DNA from: Oscillospiraceae bacterium
GTDB taxonomy: Bacteria > Bacillota > Clostridia > Oscillospirales > SIG530
Length of the DNA stretch: 64,000 nucleotides
Reading direction: 5' to 3'
Assembly: GCA_015067075.1 (NCBI GenBank)
Contig: SVND01000003.1
Location: 1 to 64,000, forward strand
Shown here piece by piece: positions 1 to 8,444 of the stretch (position 1 is its first letter; every line of letters begins with the position of its first letter). The notes under the pieces were generated by a model. The model did no database searches and was not told where the DNA came from. It worked only from the letters and a program-made list of their open reading frames with translations. The position numbers and the translations under genes were made by a program.

Positions 1-71
1 GTTTTGACTGGCAGGTCTTTTCCTTTTTACCACAAACGGAGGATTTTTGCTCACCGGTTAACCTTTTTTCT

Positions 72-96
72 ACCACGCGACTATCGCGTGGTTTTC
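72..96 (+). terminator. Rho-independent terminator 1
   Basis: A 9-bp stem (ACCACGCGA / TCGCGTGGT) with a 3-nt loop is followed by TTTCTT on the plus strand. The reverse direction lacks a T tract, so it should end a plus-strand transcript entering from the left edge. The gene it serves lies outside the window. Confidence 0.7.
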
Positions 97-105
97 TTAT
101 ACAAC

Positions 106-138
106 AAGGCGCATAAGCAATGCTTATGCGCCTTTTAT
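106..138 (+). terminator. Rho-independent terminator 2
   Basis: A nearly perfect palindrome of two 14-nt arms (AAGGCGCATAAGCA and its complement) is followed by TTATTA on the plus strand. It sits 14 bases after terminator 1 in the same direction, so the two act as a tandem pair for an upstream plus-strand transcript. Confidence 0.7.
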
Positions 139-150
139 TATCAATATAAA

Positions 151-285
151 ATACAAAGAGAGAACGGTTTTAAAAGTAACTTACTCATCGGTTGTCTGCT
201 GAAACCGACCGTATTTCCATAGCTATATCCGACATATATCAAAGCAGACATTCTGTGGCGTCAATTCTCCGTTCTCTCTTTGTAT
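151..285. repeat. Long inverted repeat flanking a structured spacer
   Basis: Two perfect 17-nt arms (ATACAAAGAGAGAACGG and its reverse complement) lie 101 nt apart. Inside is a second inverted pair, GTCTGCT (194-200) and AGCAGAC (243-249). On the minus strand one arm lies inside the leader ORF, so the RNA from the promoter at 383-411 would fold into a long nested stem. It could be an attenuator-like leader, a small RNA, or a MITE-like remnant; no family is recognised. Confidence 0.6.
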
Positions 286-308
286 TCAATTTGTACTTCC
301 TCGTACAT
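261..308 (-). CDS. Short leader ORF (15 aa), function unknown
   Basis: Reading leftwards, an ATG at 308 follows GAGGT with a 7-nt spacer and opens a 15-codon ORF (MYEEVQIEYKERTEN) ending in TGA. It starts about 70 nt downstream of a consensus promoter, and its 3' half forms one arm of the inverted repeat, as in translation-coupled leaders. The same frame continues after the TGA for 39 more codons to a stop at 141-143, so it could instead be a small gene interrupted by a nonsense codon. It is too short for the ORF track. Product and role are unknown. Confidence 0.4.
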   Translation of the reverse strand: MYEEVQIEYKERTEN

Positions 309-382
309 TGGACTCACCTCTTTCATTGAGACTAATGTTATATAGAGTTCTAATGAAACGACTTATCGTTTGTTACGTCTAT

Positions 383-411
383 ATTATAAACCATATTCGT
401 CTTTTTGTCAA
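383..411 (-). promoter_or_regulatory. Consensus SigA promoter for the leader transcript
   Basis: On the minus strand TTGACA, a 17-nt spacer and TATAAT form a perfect housekeeping promoter pointing to the left edge. The next features downstream are the leader ORF and inverted repeat, so a strongly expressed leader or small RNA is expected. Confidence 0.8.
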
Positions 412-480
412 TATGTCGTTTTTAACAAACTTTGTGCGTTTTATTTGTTCAAATTAACCAATTATTTGCAAATTTATTCC

Positions 481-2871
481 CTATTCCATGTCTTTGCGCC
501 AAAACTCATCGAGCAGTTTTTTTGCCATTTCCACGTTGTGAACAATAAGTCCGTGATGCCACTCAGGAGGAAACGTCCTTGTATATTCACGAGATGCAAA
601 CCTATCATCCAAAAGCAAAACGAAGCCGCAATCGTATTCCGTTCGTATAACGCGCCCTGCCGCTTGAAGCACGCGGTTCATTCCGGGATACATATACGCA
701 TTTTTAAATCCGCTATCGCCACGCTCGTCGAAATGATCGCGGATAATATCGCGCTCCGTACAAAGCTGCGGCAATCCGGGTGAAACTATAACAGCACCTG
801 AAAGCCTTTCGCCTGTAAGGTCAATTGACTCGGCAAAAATTCCGCCCAGCACAACAAAAGCCACCATTGTCTGTGTCGGCTCATTTTCAAATTGAGCGAG
901 AAACTGTTCGCGCTCCCGCTCCGACATTCCTGAATTTTGTGTCACCGTATACACATCGGGATACGCCAACCGAAATTGCTCTGCCACCTCGTTCATATAT
1001 TCAAAGGACGGAAAAAACACCATATAATTGCCCCTTCGGCAAGATATTGCCGTATGAATATAATCAATTATCCGTCTGAATGATCGCTGTCTGTCCTTGT
1101 ACCTTGCTGAAACATCGTCTGCCACAAGCAAGCAAAGATTATCCTTCGGAAATGGCGAGGCAAACCTGTAAAAATCCACCTGCTCCGTTGTAAGCATCTG
1201 CCTGAAATAATCGGCAGGCAAAAGCGTTGCGGAGAAAAACACCGTACCGCCAAGCCCTCCGCACACACGGGAAATATTCTCCGACGGGTCAACGCAATAC
1301 AGAGTCACGCAAACCGTGCCGTTTCGCATTCTCGTATGTGTGACGTACCTGTCGCTATACAGCTCAAGCACGAGCATAAATGTGCGCACAGCGAAAAAAG
1401 TATCCAAAAGCTGTGATTTAATTTGCTCATCGCGGGAGCTTTCAAAGAAATCGGACAGCGCAAAGGAAAGCCGTTCCATGCACGAGCAAAGCTCGCTGTC
1501 AGGTACAGCCGTTACAATATCGCCGCCGTCGCCAAGCTCATGTCGCTTATTTACAAACCAACTGTTCACCGCCGAAAACGCCTTTGAAAGCTGTTTTGCG
1601 TGCGGCTTCAAAATACGGACAAAGGGCGTGAACATTTCCTTCGTTACCTCAGCGCTGAACATTTCTCGGGCACGCTCAGGAAAATTATGTGCCTCGTCAA
1701 CAAGAACGGAATAGCCTTTTGCATCGTCGTCAAAATATCGTTTCAGGTGAGCTTGCGGATCGAAAACATAGTTACAATCGCATATCACTATATCACAACG
1801 CTCCGAAAGGTCAAGGGAAAACTCAAAGGGGCAAACGCAATGCTTTTGCGCATACGCTTCCACCGTTTCGCGGCAAAAATACGTCTCGTTCGCCGCCGCA
1901 TCTGCAATAGCACCGTTTATTCTGTCAAAATGTCCCTTAGCCCTCGGACAAACTGCAGGGTCACAGTTGCTTTTGTCAAAAATACACGTTTTATCCTTTG
2001 CCGTTATGGTTATACACGAAAGCGGGACACCAAACGGGCGCAAAGAGTCCTCAAATTGCGCCGATATGTCATCTTCATAGCTCAAGCTGTCACGGATACG
2101 TAAAAACGTGTTTTCAGCCACGGTGCGCGAAACTGTTTTCGCCGTAAGATAAAACAGCTTTTCACATTTTCCCTCACCCATTGCCTTCAGCGCAGGAAAC
2201 ATGGTGGATGCAGTTTTGCCTATTCCCGTCGGCGCCTGAATAAGTATGGTTTTCTTGTCGCGGACAGCAGTATACACGCTTCCTGCCAGCTCTCTTTGCC
2301 CCTTTCGAAACGAAGGAAAAGGAAACGCCGCTTTTAAAAGAGCGTCATTTCTTTTTTCTTTATGCTTCTGCTCCATTTCCGCAAAGCGCGCGTAATCACG
2401 GCAAATTTTATCCGTAAATTCCGCAAGCTCATCAAGAGAAAACCTGCGCTGAAAGCTTTTCGTTTTGTACGTTTCGCTGTTGCAGTAAAGCAGTCGCACT
2501 GAAATAAGGCTCAAGCCGTTTTGCTGCGCGTAAATATATGCGTAAAACATCCCCTGAGCCCAATGCACCTTGTTTTCATCCGTTATATCGTCCACCGATG
2601 CGGCAGTAGTTTTTATCTCTTCTATAACTGTGTCTTCGCCTTCGCCGTCAATGCCGTCAGCAATACCGCGCACACGTATATTTATGTCGCCGTATGTGAA
2701 GGTATGCTCCAATCGCACCTCGGCGCGATAGCTCTCTCCTGCTTGCTTTTGCAGCATACGGTGTATCTGAGTGCCAAGCTGCATATCGCCCTTCGAAACG
2801 CGCGTGCTGTCAATATCACCGCATCTGCAAATAAACTCAACAAGCGCCCTTACGGAAATTTCAGTCATCAT
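481..2871 (-). CDS. PD-(D/E)XK nuclease / XPD-DinG-like DNA helicase fusion
   Basis: The 796-aa protein is an ATP-dependent superfamily 2 helicase of the XPD/DinG type. Walker A APTGIGKT lies at about 213-220 and a DEAH box at about 392-395. Between them Cys296, Cys303, Cys308 and Cys345/347 are placed like the 4Fe-4S ligands of XPD, and the motif VI segment QAAGRVIRTE lies near the C-terminus. The first 150 residues look like a Cas4/RecB-type nuclease fold: Asp72 in GIADG followed by EEIK at 84-87 fits the D...ExK signature. The likely role is DNA repair or removal of structured DNA; the substrate cannot be read from sequence. Its start overlaps the stop of the upstream isomerase gene by 4 nt, so the two are translationally coupled, with AAGAGG as the ribosome binding site. 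Confidence 0.85.
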   Translation of the reverse strand: MMTEISVRALVEFICRCGDIDSTRVSKGDMQLGTQIHRMLQKQAGESYRAEVRLEHTFTYGDINIRVRGIADGIDGEGEDTVIEEIKTTAASVDDITDENKVHWAQGMFYAYIYAQQNGLSLISVRLLYCNSETYKTKSFQRRFSLDELAEFTDKICRDYARFAEMEQKHKEKRNDALLKAAFPFPSFRKGQRELAGSVYTAVRDKKTILIQAPTGIGKTASTMFPALKAMGEGKCEKLFYLTAKTVSRTVAENTFLRIRDSLSYEDDISAQFEDSLRPFGVPLSCITITAKDKTCIFDKSNCDPAVCPRAKGHFDRINGAIADAAANETYFCRETVEAYAQKHCVCPFEFSLDLSERCDIVICDCNYVFDPQAHLKRYFDDDAKGYSVLVDEAHNFPERAREMFSAEVTKEMFTPFVRILKPHAKQLSKAFSAVNSWFVNKRHELGDGGDIVTAVPDSELCSCMERLSFALSDFFESSRDEQIKSQLLDTFFAVRTFMLVLELYSDRYVTHTRMRNGTVCVTLYCVDPSENISRVCGGLGGTVFFSATLLPADYFRQMLTTEQVDFYRFASPFPKDNLCLLVADDVSARYKDRQRSFRRIIDYIHTAISCRRGNYMVFFPSFEYMNEVAEQFRLAYPDVYTVTQNSGMSEREREQFLAQFENEPTQTMVAFVVLGGIFAESIDLTGERLSGAVIVSPGLPQLCTERDIIRDHFDERGDSGFKNAYMYPGMNRVLQAAGRVIRTEYDCGFVLLLDDRFASREYTRTFPPEWHHGLIVHNVEMAKKLLDEFWRKDME

Positions 2872-3734
2872 ACCGCACAGCCTCTTATAAATTCAATGGC
2901 GGAAGGCATTTTTGCCGTGTCGTATATGCTGTGAAGCGTCATACCAAAATTACAACCATACTTTTTTAAAAGTCGGAAAAACAGCGGAAAATCGACTATT
3001 CCCTCGCCTGCACCGCAAAAATCTATTCCGTCGCTCTCGCGAATATCCTTGCCGTGAGCGATAACGATATCCTTACCCAGTATCTCAAAAGCCTCCGTCA
3101 TCGTCTTTTCCACATTTTCTTTGTGCGCCGTACCCTTTTGAAAAAGGTTTGCCGCATCAAGTATCATTTTTACGTACGGCGACGAAAGCGTGTCCATCAG
3201 CTTGCGCGCTTTTTCTGCCGTATTTATTATATTCGACGCTTCCGTTTCAACGGCAAGCGTTATTTTGTGTTTTTCCGCTATTGGTAAAACTTTTTCAAAC
3301 GTGTCAAACATATCTCGCCACGCGCTGTCGCAACCGTTCTCGCAGTGATACGACCATAAATGCTCGCTATTTCTCGTGCCGCTGCAAAGCGTGATACATT
3401 TCACACCGATATGTGAAACAGCATCGGCAAAGCTTGCAAAGCGGCGAACACCTTCGTCACGTACAGCTTTGTCAGGATGTGCCATGTTGAACGTGCCATT
3501 CACAGCAATTATGGGAAGGGAAAGCTGTCGGCTGCAGACGGCAATACTGTCCAAAAGTGAAACAGACACGTTGCTACAGTCGGGAAATTCATGCTTACCC
3601 GTCGGCATAAAATCAAACTCCGCTATATCCGCAAAGGAAAGCTGAACATGGCTAAAGCCCATCCCTCGTATGCAGTTAAAAAGCGACTGTAAAGGCATCG
3701 CTTTAAAATCCGTCGTGCAAATTCCTATATCCAT
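2868..3734 (-). CDS. Sugar phosphate isomerase/epimerase-like TIM barrel protein
   Basis: This 288-aa protein resembles the xylose isomerase-like TIM barrel family (AP endonuclease 2 fold), which includes sugar epimerases, inosose dehydratases and endonuclease IV. The N-terminus (MDIGICTTDF, GFSHVQLSFAD), the mid segment ITLAVETEAS and VKMILDAANLF fit the repeated beta/alpha pattern with acidic and histidine metal ligands. Length is normal for the family. The gene is first in a two-gene operon with the helicase, overlapping it by 4 nt; this pairing does not suggest an obvious pathway. GGAGG lies upstream of the ATG. The substrate is unknown. Confidence 0.75.
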   Translation of the reverse strand: MDIGICTTDFKAMPLQSLFNCIRGMGFSHVQLSFADIAEFDFMPTGKHEFPDCSNVSVSLLDSIAVCSRQLSLPIIAVNGTFNMAHPDKAVRDEGVRRFASFADAVSHIGVKCITLCSGTRNSEHLWSYHCENGCDSAWRDMFDTFEKVLPIAEKHKITLAVETEASNIINTAEKARKLMDTLSSPYVKMILDAANLFQKGTAHKENVEKTMTEAFEILGKDIVIAHGKDIRESDGIDFCGAGEGIVDFPLFFRLLKKYGCNFGMTLHSIYDTAKMPSAIEFIRGCAV

Positions 3735-3762
3735 AGCATCCTCCGCTTTCTCGTGTATTATA

Positions 3763-3791
3763 ATTGTATACCATTTTGTAAGTTAAGTCAA
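3763..3791 (-). promoter_or_regulatory. Promoter for the isomerase-helicase operon
   Basis: On the minus strand TTGACT, 17 nt and TACAAT lie about 30 nt upstream of the start at 3734. The remaining intergenic bases up to the terminator at 3912 show no further signal I can support. Confidence 0.7.
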
Positions 3792-3911
3792 GGGAAGGCA
3801 ATATATATTTTATTTTTTCCTTTAAGCGTCCACCACTTTTTACAACTACGGATTTCTACTAAAATTGCTAAACCAAAGAAACAGTTTTCCCTAAGTAGGA
3901 ATGTATTACAA

Positions 3912-3945
3912 CAAAAAACAAGCTCTCCGAAAAAACGGAGAGCTT
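3912..3945 (-). terminator. Terminator of the AraC-dehydrogenase operon
   Basis: On the minus strand AAGCTCTCCG, a T6 loop and CGGAGAGCTT are followed by GTTTTTTG, about 20 nt after the dehydrogenase stop codon. Confidence 0.85.
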
Positions 3946-3966
3946 GCGTTAAATTTGCTGAATTAC

Positions 3967-5076
3967 TTATTTAACAAGTACTGATTTTACGTTAAGACCC
4001 TTTGCGATGTCTTCGTATGCCTTGTTGATATCCTCTACCTTGTAGAACGTGCCGAGAGCAAGCATCTTTTCATGGAGCTGGGGATTTGCAATAAGGAAAT
4101 CGATGTAAGATTTAACGTCACACATTGAATACTGAGAAGAGCCGATAATGTGAAGAGCCTTGAAGGTGATGACCTGCGGCTGGATCTCGATACCGCCGGA
4201 AGCGGAATACTGACCGGGCACAAGATATACACCGCGGTTGCGGAGAAGATCCATTTCAAACGGTACGGCAGAGGGAGCGCCGGAAGCTTCGAAAACAACG
4301 TCTGCACCAAGACCACCTGTAATATCAAGCACATACTGCTTTACATCGTCTTCGCTGACAACGTCAGTATTGAATACCTTTGTTGCGCCGAAATCTGCAG
4401 CCATCTGTTCTCTCTGATCGTTCTTACCCTTTGTGATAGCAATAATATTTTTAATGCCGAGAGATGCAAGATAAATAAGAGCGAATGTGCCAACGGGGCC
4501 AAGACCCATAACGACAGCTGTTGTAGCCTTTTCGATATGGCAGTTTGCCTGCTCAGCAAGCTTGAAAGCATGGATAGCTGTGGGGCCCGGGCAGGGGAAG
4601 ATAGCGGGAACGCGCGGGTCAAGGCTTTCATCAAGCTTTACCATATTCTGTATCGGTGCGTATGTATATTCGCAGAAGCCGCCGTGGAAGTGAGGAAGCT
4701 CTTCGGGATCACCGCCGTTTGTAACGCCCATGTTTACGCAGTTTGCGTCGTCGCCGTTTTTGCAAAGAAGGCACTCGCCGCAGGGGCAAGCGATGCTGAT
4801 TATAACGTTATCGCCAACATTGATGTTGCACTTTTTAGCATCATCCTCGGCAATATCAACAACCTTACCGATGAATTCATGTCCGATTACCTTGGGAGGT
4901 ACGATACCAAGCTTGCCGCGATGGATATGAATATCCGTTCCGCATATGCCGCTTGCGATAAGCTCAACGAGAGCAGAGCCTGCCTTCGGCTTTGTTACGG
5001 GATAAGTTCTGATTTCAAACGGCTCATTGTAACCAACGAGAACAGCCGCTTTTGCTTCCTTAGGAATGTTTGACAT
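3967..5076 (-). CDS. Zinc-dependent medium-chain alcohol/polyol dehydrogenase
   Basis: The 369-aa protein is a medium-chain dehydrogenase/reductase of the sorbitol/threonine dehydrogenase type that oxidises an alcohol or polyol with NAD(P). Catalytic zinc ligands are visible as Cys45 (GICGTD) and His66-Glu67 (GHE). Structural zinc cysteines follow the family spacing from Cys99 to Cys113, and the nucleotide-binding loop GLGPVGTFAL lies near residue 190. Start: AAGGAG lies 8 nt before the ATG. The gene follows an AraC regulator with a 13-nt gap and is closed by a terminator, so the pair is likely a substrate-induced sugar-alcohol module. The actual substrate cannot be read from the sequence. 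Confidence 0.85.
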   Translation of the reverse strand: MSNIPKEAKAAVLVGYNEPFEIRTYPVTKPKAGSALVELIASGICGTDIHIHRGKLGIVPPKVIGHEFIGKVVDIAEDDAKKCNINVGDNVIISIACPCGECLLCKNGDDANCVNMGVTNGGDPEELPHFHGGFCEYTYAPIQNMVKLDESLDPRVPAIFPCPGPTAIHAFKLAEQANCHIEKATTAVVMGLGPVGTFALIYLASLGIKNIIAITKGKNDQREQMAADFGATKVFNTDVVSEDDVKQYVLDITGGLGADVVFEASGAPSAVPFEMDLLRNRGVYLVPGQYSASGGIEIQPQVITFKALHIIGSSQYSMCDVKSYIDFLIANPQLHEKMLALGTFYKVEDINKAYEDIAKGLNVKSVLVK

Positions 5077-5089
5077 AGTTAATTACTCC

Positions 5090-5974
5090 TTATCTGAAAA
5101 AAGTTGATCTGTATTTTCGAGGACTTACGCCCTCGTATTTACTGAAAAGTCTGCTCAGATAGTTTTCATCGGGAATTCCAACCATTTCACCTATCTGATG
5201 CAAATTAAGTCCTCCGCGCAGTAGAAGCTCTTTTGCTTTTTCAACACGGATTCTGTTGAGGTAGCTTATGATAGTCATGCCTGTCGTTTTTTTAAACACG
5301 CCTGAAAGGTAATTAGAGCTAACGTTCATTTCCTCCGCAACAGCGTTTACGTCAACATCATGCTGATAATTTTCGCTAAGATACTGTATGACCTTGCGGC
5401 TGTAAAGATAATTTCCGGGCGATGCATTCATTATCCTTCTGTTGAAAGCAGATTTTATAGTTTCGCGGGAAAGCGTCGCCAAAAGTTGCATTACCATGCC
5501 GCCTGTCATCGCGGCAGACGCGCTGTCACGCACTGTGCTTTCATAAACTATCTTTTTTATCAGCGAAAACGCTTCGCTTGTTGTCGGTCGTATGGGGTAT
5601 TCAAGCGGTAAAATTACGTTATCCTTCGTATCGAATATTTCTCCCGTAAAAAGCTGTTCTGCAGGCATATCCTCAAGATTTATCAGCTTGCATTCCGTTT
5701 GCAATCTTATTCCGACGGTAGAATGCTGATGCAGCTCATCGGGATTTACTGCGGAGCAAACATATCGGCTGTCAAGAAGAACAGGCGATATCATTCCTTC
5801 CTCCGAAACAAAGCTCATTCCGTCTTCCCTTTCAAGCATGACTGAGCCCTTTTCAATATAGCTGAGCTCGAGCACTCCTGGACAATACAGCGGCATTCTG
5901 TAATTATATATTGCGAACGAATGGGAAAATTGCAACTGCGGAACATAATCCAATTTAAAAGAGAGATATTTCAC
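5090..5974 (-). CDS. AraC family transcriptional regulator
   Basis: The 294-aa protein has an N-terminal cupin-like sensor half and a C-terminal AraC DNA-binding domain with two helix-turn-helix units from about residue 195 (YLSENYQHDVDVNAVAEEM, then LHQIGEMVGIPDENYLSRLF), ending in the usual SPRKYR segment. It starts with GTG at 5974 behind AAGAAGG. It is cotranscribed with the dehydrogenase just downstream, so it probably controls its own operon in response to a sugar or polyol; the effector is unknown. Confidence 0.85.
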   Translation of the reverse strand: MKYLSFKLDYVPQLQFSHSFAIYNYRMPLYCPGVLELSYIEKGSVMLEREDGMSFVSEEGMISPVLLDSRYVCSAVNPDELHQHSTVGIRLQTECKLINLEDMPAEQLFTGEIFDTKDNVILPLEYPIRPTTSEAFSLIKKIVYESTVRDSASAAMTGGMVMQLLATLSRETIKSAFNRRIMNASPGNYLYSRKVIQYLSENYQHDVDVNAVAEEMNVSSNYLSGVFKKTTGMTIISYLNRIRVEKAKELLLRGGLNLHQIGEMVGIPDENYLSRLFSKYEGVSPRKYRSTFFR

Positions 5975-6052
5975 TTGGCAACACCTTCTTTCGAGGTATC
6001 CGAAACTATTTTACGCTCGGTTAAATTTATGTACATCCGACCCTTGCTTATA

Positions 6053-6081
6053 ATTATATACCTTTTTTTTGAATTTGTAAA
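6053..6081 (-). promoter_or_regulatory. Promoter for the AraC-dehydrogenase operon
   Basis: On the minus strand TTTACA, a 17-nt spacer and TATAAT lie about 80 nt upstream of the GTG start, leaving a leader where regulator binding could occur. Confidence 0.7.
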
Positions 6082-6138
6082 GAGGTTTTGCAAAATTCAT
6101 CATATAAATTTTTTTATTGTAAGATGAAATCTCTTGCC

Positions 6139-7434
6139 TTATCTTATTTTTCTGCATTCGAGATAAAATCTCTTGTCGTGAGCTTCACCCATGGAGAAGG
6201 TCTTTCTCGGCAAAGCGCCATCGAAAATAACCGTTTTGAAAAGGTCTGATTTTGCCATCGGTGCGAGCAAAAAGCCTATATTTCCATCTTCGCTTCCAAG
6301 TCGGACCGTAACGTCATCGCCGTGAATATAGTCCACCGTTCCGCCGTTTTCGGCAATATACTTGTCGATAAAAGCCTGAAGCGTACCTGCTTCGATGGTG
6401 TAAGGCGATGCGGGGATAACAACTGTGCCGGCTCCGCCCTTATATACATATTTAAAGGTTTGACCTCTTACTTTCTCGCCGCTGTAATTTTCTTCGTAAA
6501 TTTCAGCCGTTTCGTAAAAACTCTTTATCTCCTTGAGCATCTTGTCTGCGTCAACACCAAAAACAACGCGATGGATAGGCTCAAATTCAAGGGAATCGTC
6601 ATGCAGATTTACAAGCTCCGCCAATGCAAATCGTGCGGGGTGAGCCAATCGTTCCTGCTCACTCATACCTGCCGTAAGCTTCAAAAAGCACTCGCGAGCT
6701 GTTGCGAGAGAATGGTTTCCGTCGCCCACAGCGTAAGCCAAAACAGGCTTTTCGGGGCATCCGTATCTTTCCGCAAAGGCACTTTCGCTGATATTCTCGT
6801 CCAAAAGTGCCATTATTTCATCAGCAGCATCTCCGCATACGCGCCAGCCGCGGATATGACCGCCGCCTGCCATAAGTTCAAAATCATATACCTTTTCCAT
6901 GGACTTCTTTTTGTCGTCAAGGGACTCGATGACCTTCTTTGCAGGATCGTCGATAAGAAGCATTATGTGCGGAAGCTCCAAAGGTGCATCTATACGTATT
7001 TTTATACGGGGCGGAAGTCTGTCAAGAACGGTGCCCTCCGTTGCACGAACAGCAGAGCCTGAACCCTTGTTGTAATCGTACTGCATAAGGTCTACCGCAC
7101 CGACGAGACCGCGACGCACCTTGCCGTTCTGCTGTGTGCGTTCAACGTAAACAAAGCTGTCAGCAAGCGTTTTAAAAACGCCGCCGTCTGCATACTCCGT
7201 CATTTTTTCATTTATTGCTTTAATGCGCTTTTCAGGCTCATTTTCAAGGTAAGCCTCAGGGAATATCATGTGTAAGGTGGACGGTTCATCACCAACTACC
7301 TGCGCCGCCTTTTCCCAATAAGCAGGCTCCGACGTATACTGGTCGCAAGCTACGACGCTCCATTTTGTCATATCCGCATCCTTTGGAATAAGAATATCCG
7401 CTGTGCGAAAAGCATTTTCTTTCATATTTATCAT
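6139..7434 (-). CDS. DUF1015 family protein
   Basis: The 431-aa protein matches the DUF1015 family over its whole length: the N-terminal segment FRTADILIPKDADMTKWSVV, a conserved ACDQYTSEP, the central VGDGNHSLATARE and a C-terminal tail rich in charged residues. The family is widespread in Clostridia and its biochemistry is undefined; the GDGNHSLA motif is its hallmark. No signal peptide or membrane segment is seen, so it should be cytoplasmic. It lies 32 nt downstream of the HAD phosphatase and is probably cotranscribed. Two starts are possible (7434 or the ATG at 7425), both behind AAGGAAAGGAA. Confidence 0.8.
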   Translation of the reverse strand: MINMKENAFRTADILIPKDADMTKWSVVACDQYTSEPAYWEKAAQVVGDEPSTLHMIFPEAYLENEPEKRIKAINEKMTEYADGGVFKTLADSFVYVERTQQNGKVRRGLVGAVDLMQYDYNKGSGSAVRATEGTVLDRLPPRIKIRIDAPLELPHIMLLIDDPAKKVIESLDDKKKSMEKVYDFELMAGGGHIRGWRVCGDAADEIMALLDENISESAFAERYGCPEKPVLAYAVGDGNHSLATARECFLKLTAGMSEQERLAHPARFALAELVNLHDDSLEFEPIHRVVFGVDADKMLKEIKSFYETAEIYEENYSGEKVRGQTFKYVYKGGAGTVVIPASPYTIEAGTLQAFIDKYIAENGGTVDYIHGDDVTVRLGSEDGNIGFLLAPMAKSDLFKTVIFDGALPRKTFSMGEAHDKRFYLECRKIR

Positions 7435-7466
7435 TTCCTTTCCTTAACTTTCAATTTCGTAAAAAA

Positions 7467-8294
7467 TCACTTTTGTTCCTGTTCGGCAATATACCGAGCA
7501 ACGCCGTCCTCCGTATTTTTGCCTATAACGACGTCGGCAAGCTCCTTTATTTCCGGCAATGCATTTCCCACTGCACAAAACATATCAACCGCTTTTTTAA
7601 GGGGCATATCGTTGAAATTATCACCAAAACCAACTACCTTGTCAGCCTTGATATACTCGCGGATAAACTGTGCGCCGTAGAACTTTGACGCCTTCGAGGA
7701 AAACACCTCAAGATACCATACACCAGGGTGATATACGTCCGCATAATACGCCAACGAGAGCTCCTTTTCCTTGGACAGCATCTCATGTAAAACGTCCAGC
7801 TTTTCCTTCAAAGCGATTATGGAAAAATACACATTTGGTTTACTGTATACTTCGGAAAAATCATTCACTTGAACGAATTTTTTATTGTATTTTTCCGTTC
7901 TGTCTTTTTTGACGTCCAAAAGCTCTTCCGTATCAAGCTGTTCATAATGAGCAACGATTTTTTCATCCTCAAAGGAATACAAAAATCCGTTGATACCGCA
8001 TTTTTTCATTGCTTCGCAAACAAGCTGAACGGCCTTTTGCGGTATGTATTCCACCTTTAAAAACTTTTTTGTACCGCAATCGTAGATCAAAACTCCGTTC
8101 AGCATAATTACGGGCATATTCAGATTAAGCTTTTGTGTGATCTTCAGTGCCGAAGCGTTTGAGCGAGCGGACGCAAAGGAAAAACTAACGCCGCTTTCTA
8201 TGAGCCTGTTGAGCGTATCCACGGAAAACTGCGATACGCTTTCATCGGGCTGCAAAAGCGTTCCGTCAAGGTCACTCAAATAAAGCGTTTTCAA
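7467..8294 (-). CDS. Cof-type HAD superfamily phosphatase
   Basis: A HAD hydrolase of the Cof/YidA group, which dephosphorylates sugar phosphates or related small metabolites. Motif I is DLDGTL near the N-terminus, motif II the SFASARS segment, and motif III/IV the late VVGFGDNFNDMPL with its two acidic metal ligands. The ORF-track start at 8336 is probably wrong: AAGGAG lies 7 nt before an in-frame TTG at 8294, giving a 275-aa protein that begins LKTLYLSDLDG, the normal length for the family. First gene of an operon with the DUF1015 gene. Confidence 0.85.
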   Translation of the reverse strand: MKTLYLSDLDGTLLQPDESVSQFSVDTLNRLIESGVSFSFASARSNASALKITQKLNLNMPVIMLNGVLIYDCGTKKFLKVEYIPQKAVQLVCEAMKKCGINGFLYSFEDEKIVAHYEQLDTEELLDVKKDRTEKYNKKFVQVNDFSEVYSKPNVYFSIIALKEKLDVLHEMLSKEKELSLAYYADVYHPGVWYLEVFSSKASKFYGAQFIREYIKADKVVGFGDNFNDMPLKKAVDMFCAVGNALPEIKELADVVIGKNTEDGVARYIAEQEQK

Positions 8295-8326
8295 AAAAAC
8301 ACTCCTTTTTTCGATATTCTGTTCAT

Positions 8327-8355
8327 AGTATAACACAAATACGAATTTGCCGCAA
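8327..8355 (-). promoter_or_regulatory. Promoter for the HAD-DUF1015 operon
   Basis: On the minus strand TTGCGG, 17 nt and TATACT lie 33 nt upstream of the proposed TTG start. The -35 is weak. Confidence 0.5.
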
Positions 8356-8384
8356 TATTATTTTATATTTTTGTTATATATTTA

Positions 8385-8413
8385 TTGAAAAATTCATCGA
8401 AAAGTGATACAAT
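8385..8413 (+). promoter_or_regulatory. Promoter for the lipoprotein/two-component operon
   Basis: TTGAAA, a 17-nt spacer and TACAAT precede the GTG start of the lipoprotein gene by about 30 nt. The -35 overlaps the ORF-track start of that gene, which supports the later start. Confidence 0.75.
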
Positions 8414-8444
8414 AGTTATATTATATAAAAAGGAGGCGGCAAAA

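Noticed and set aside
4150-5073. 307-aa plus-strand ORF opposite the dehydrogenase
   Set aside because: Lies fully antisense to a well-supported zinc dehydrogenase with all family motifs; no separate signals.
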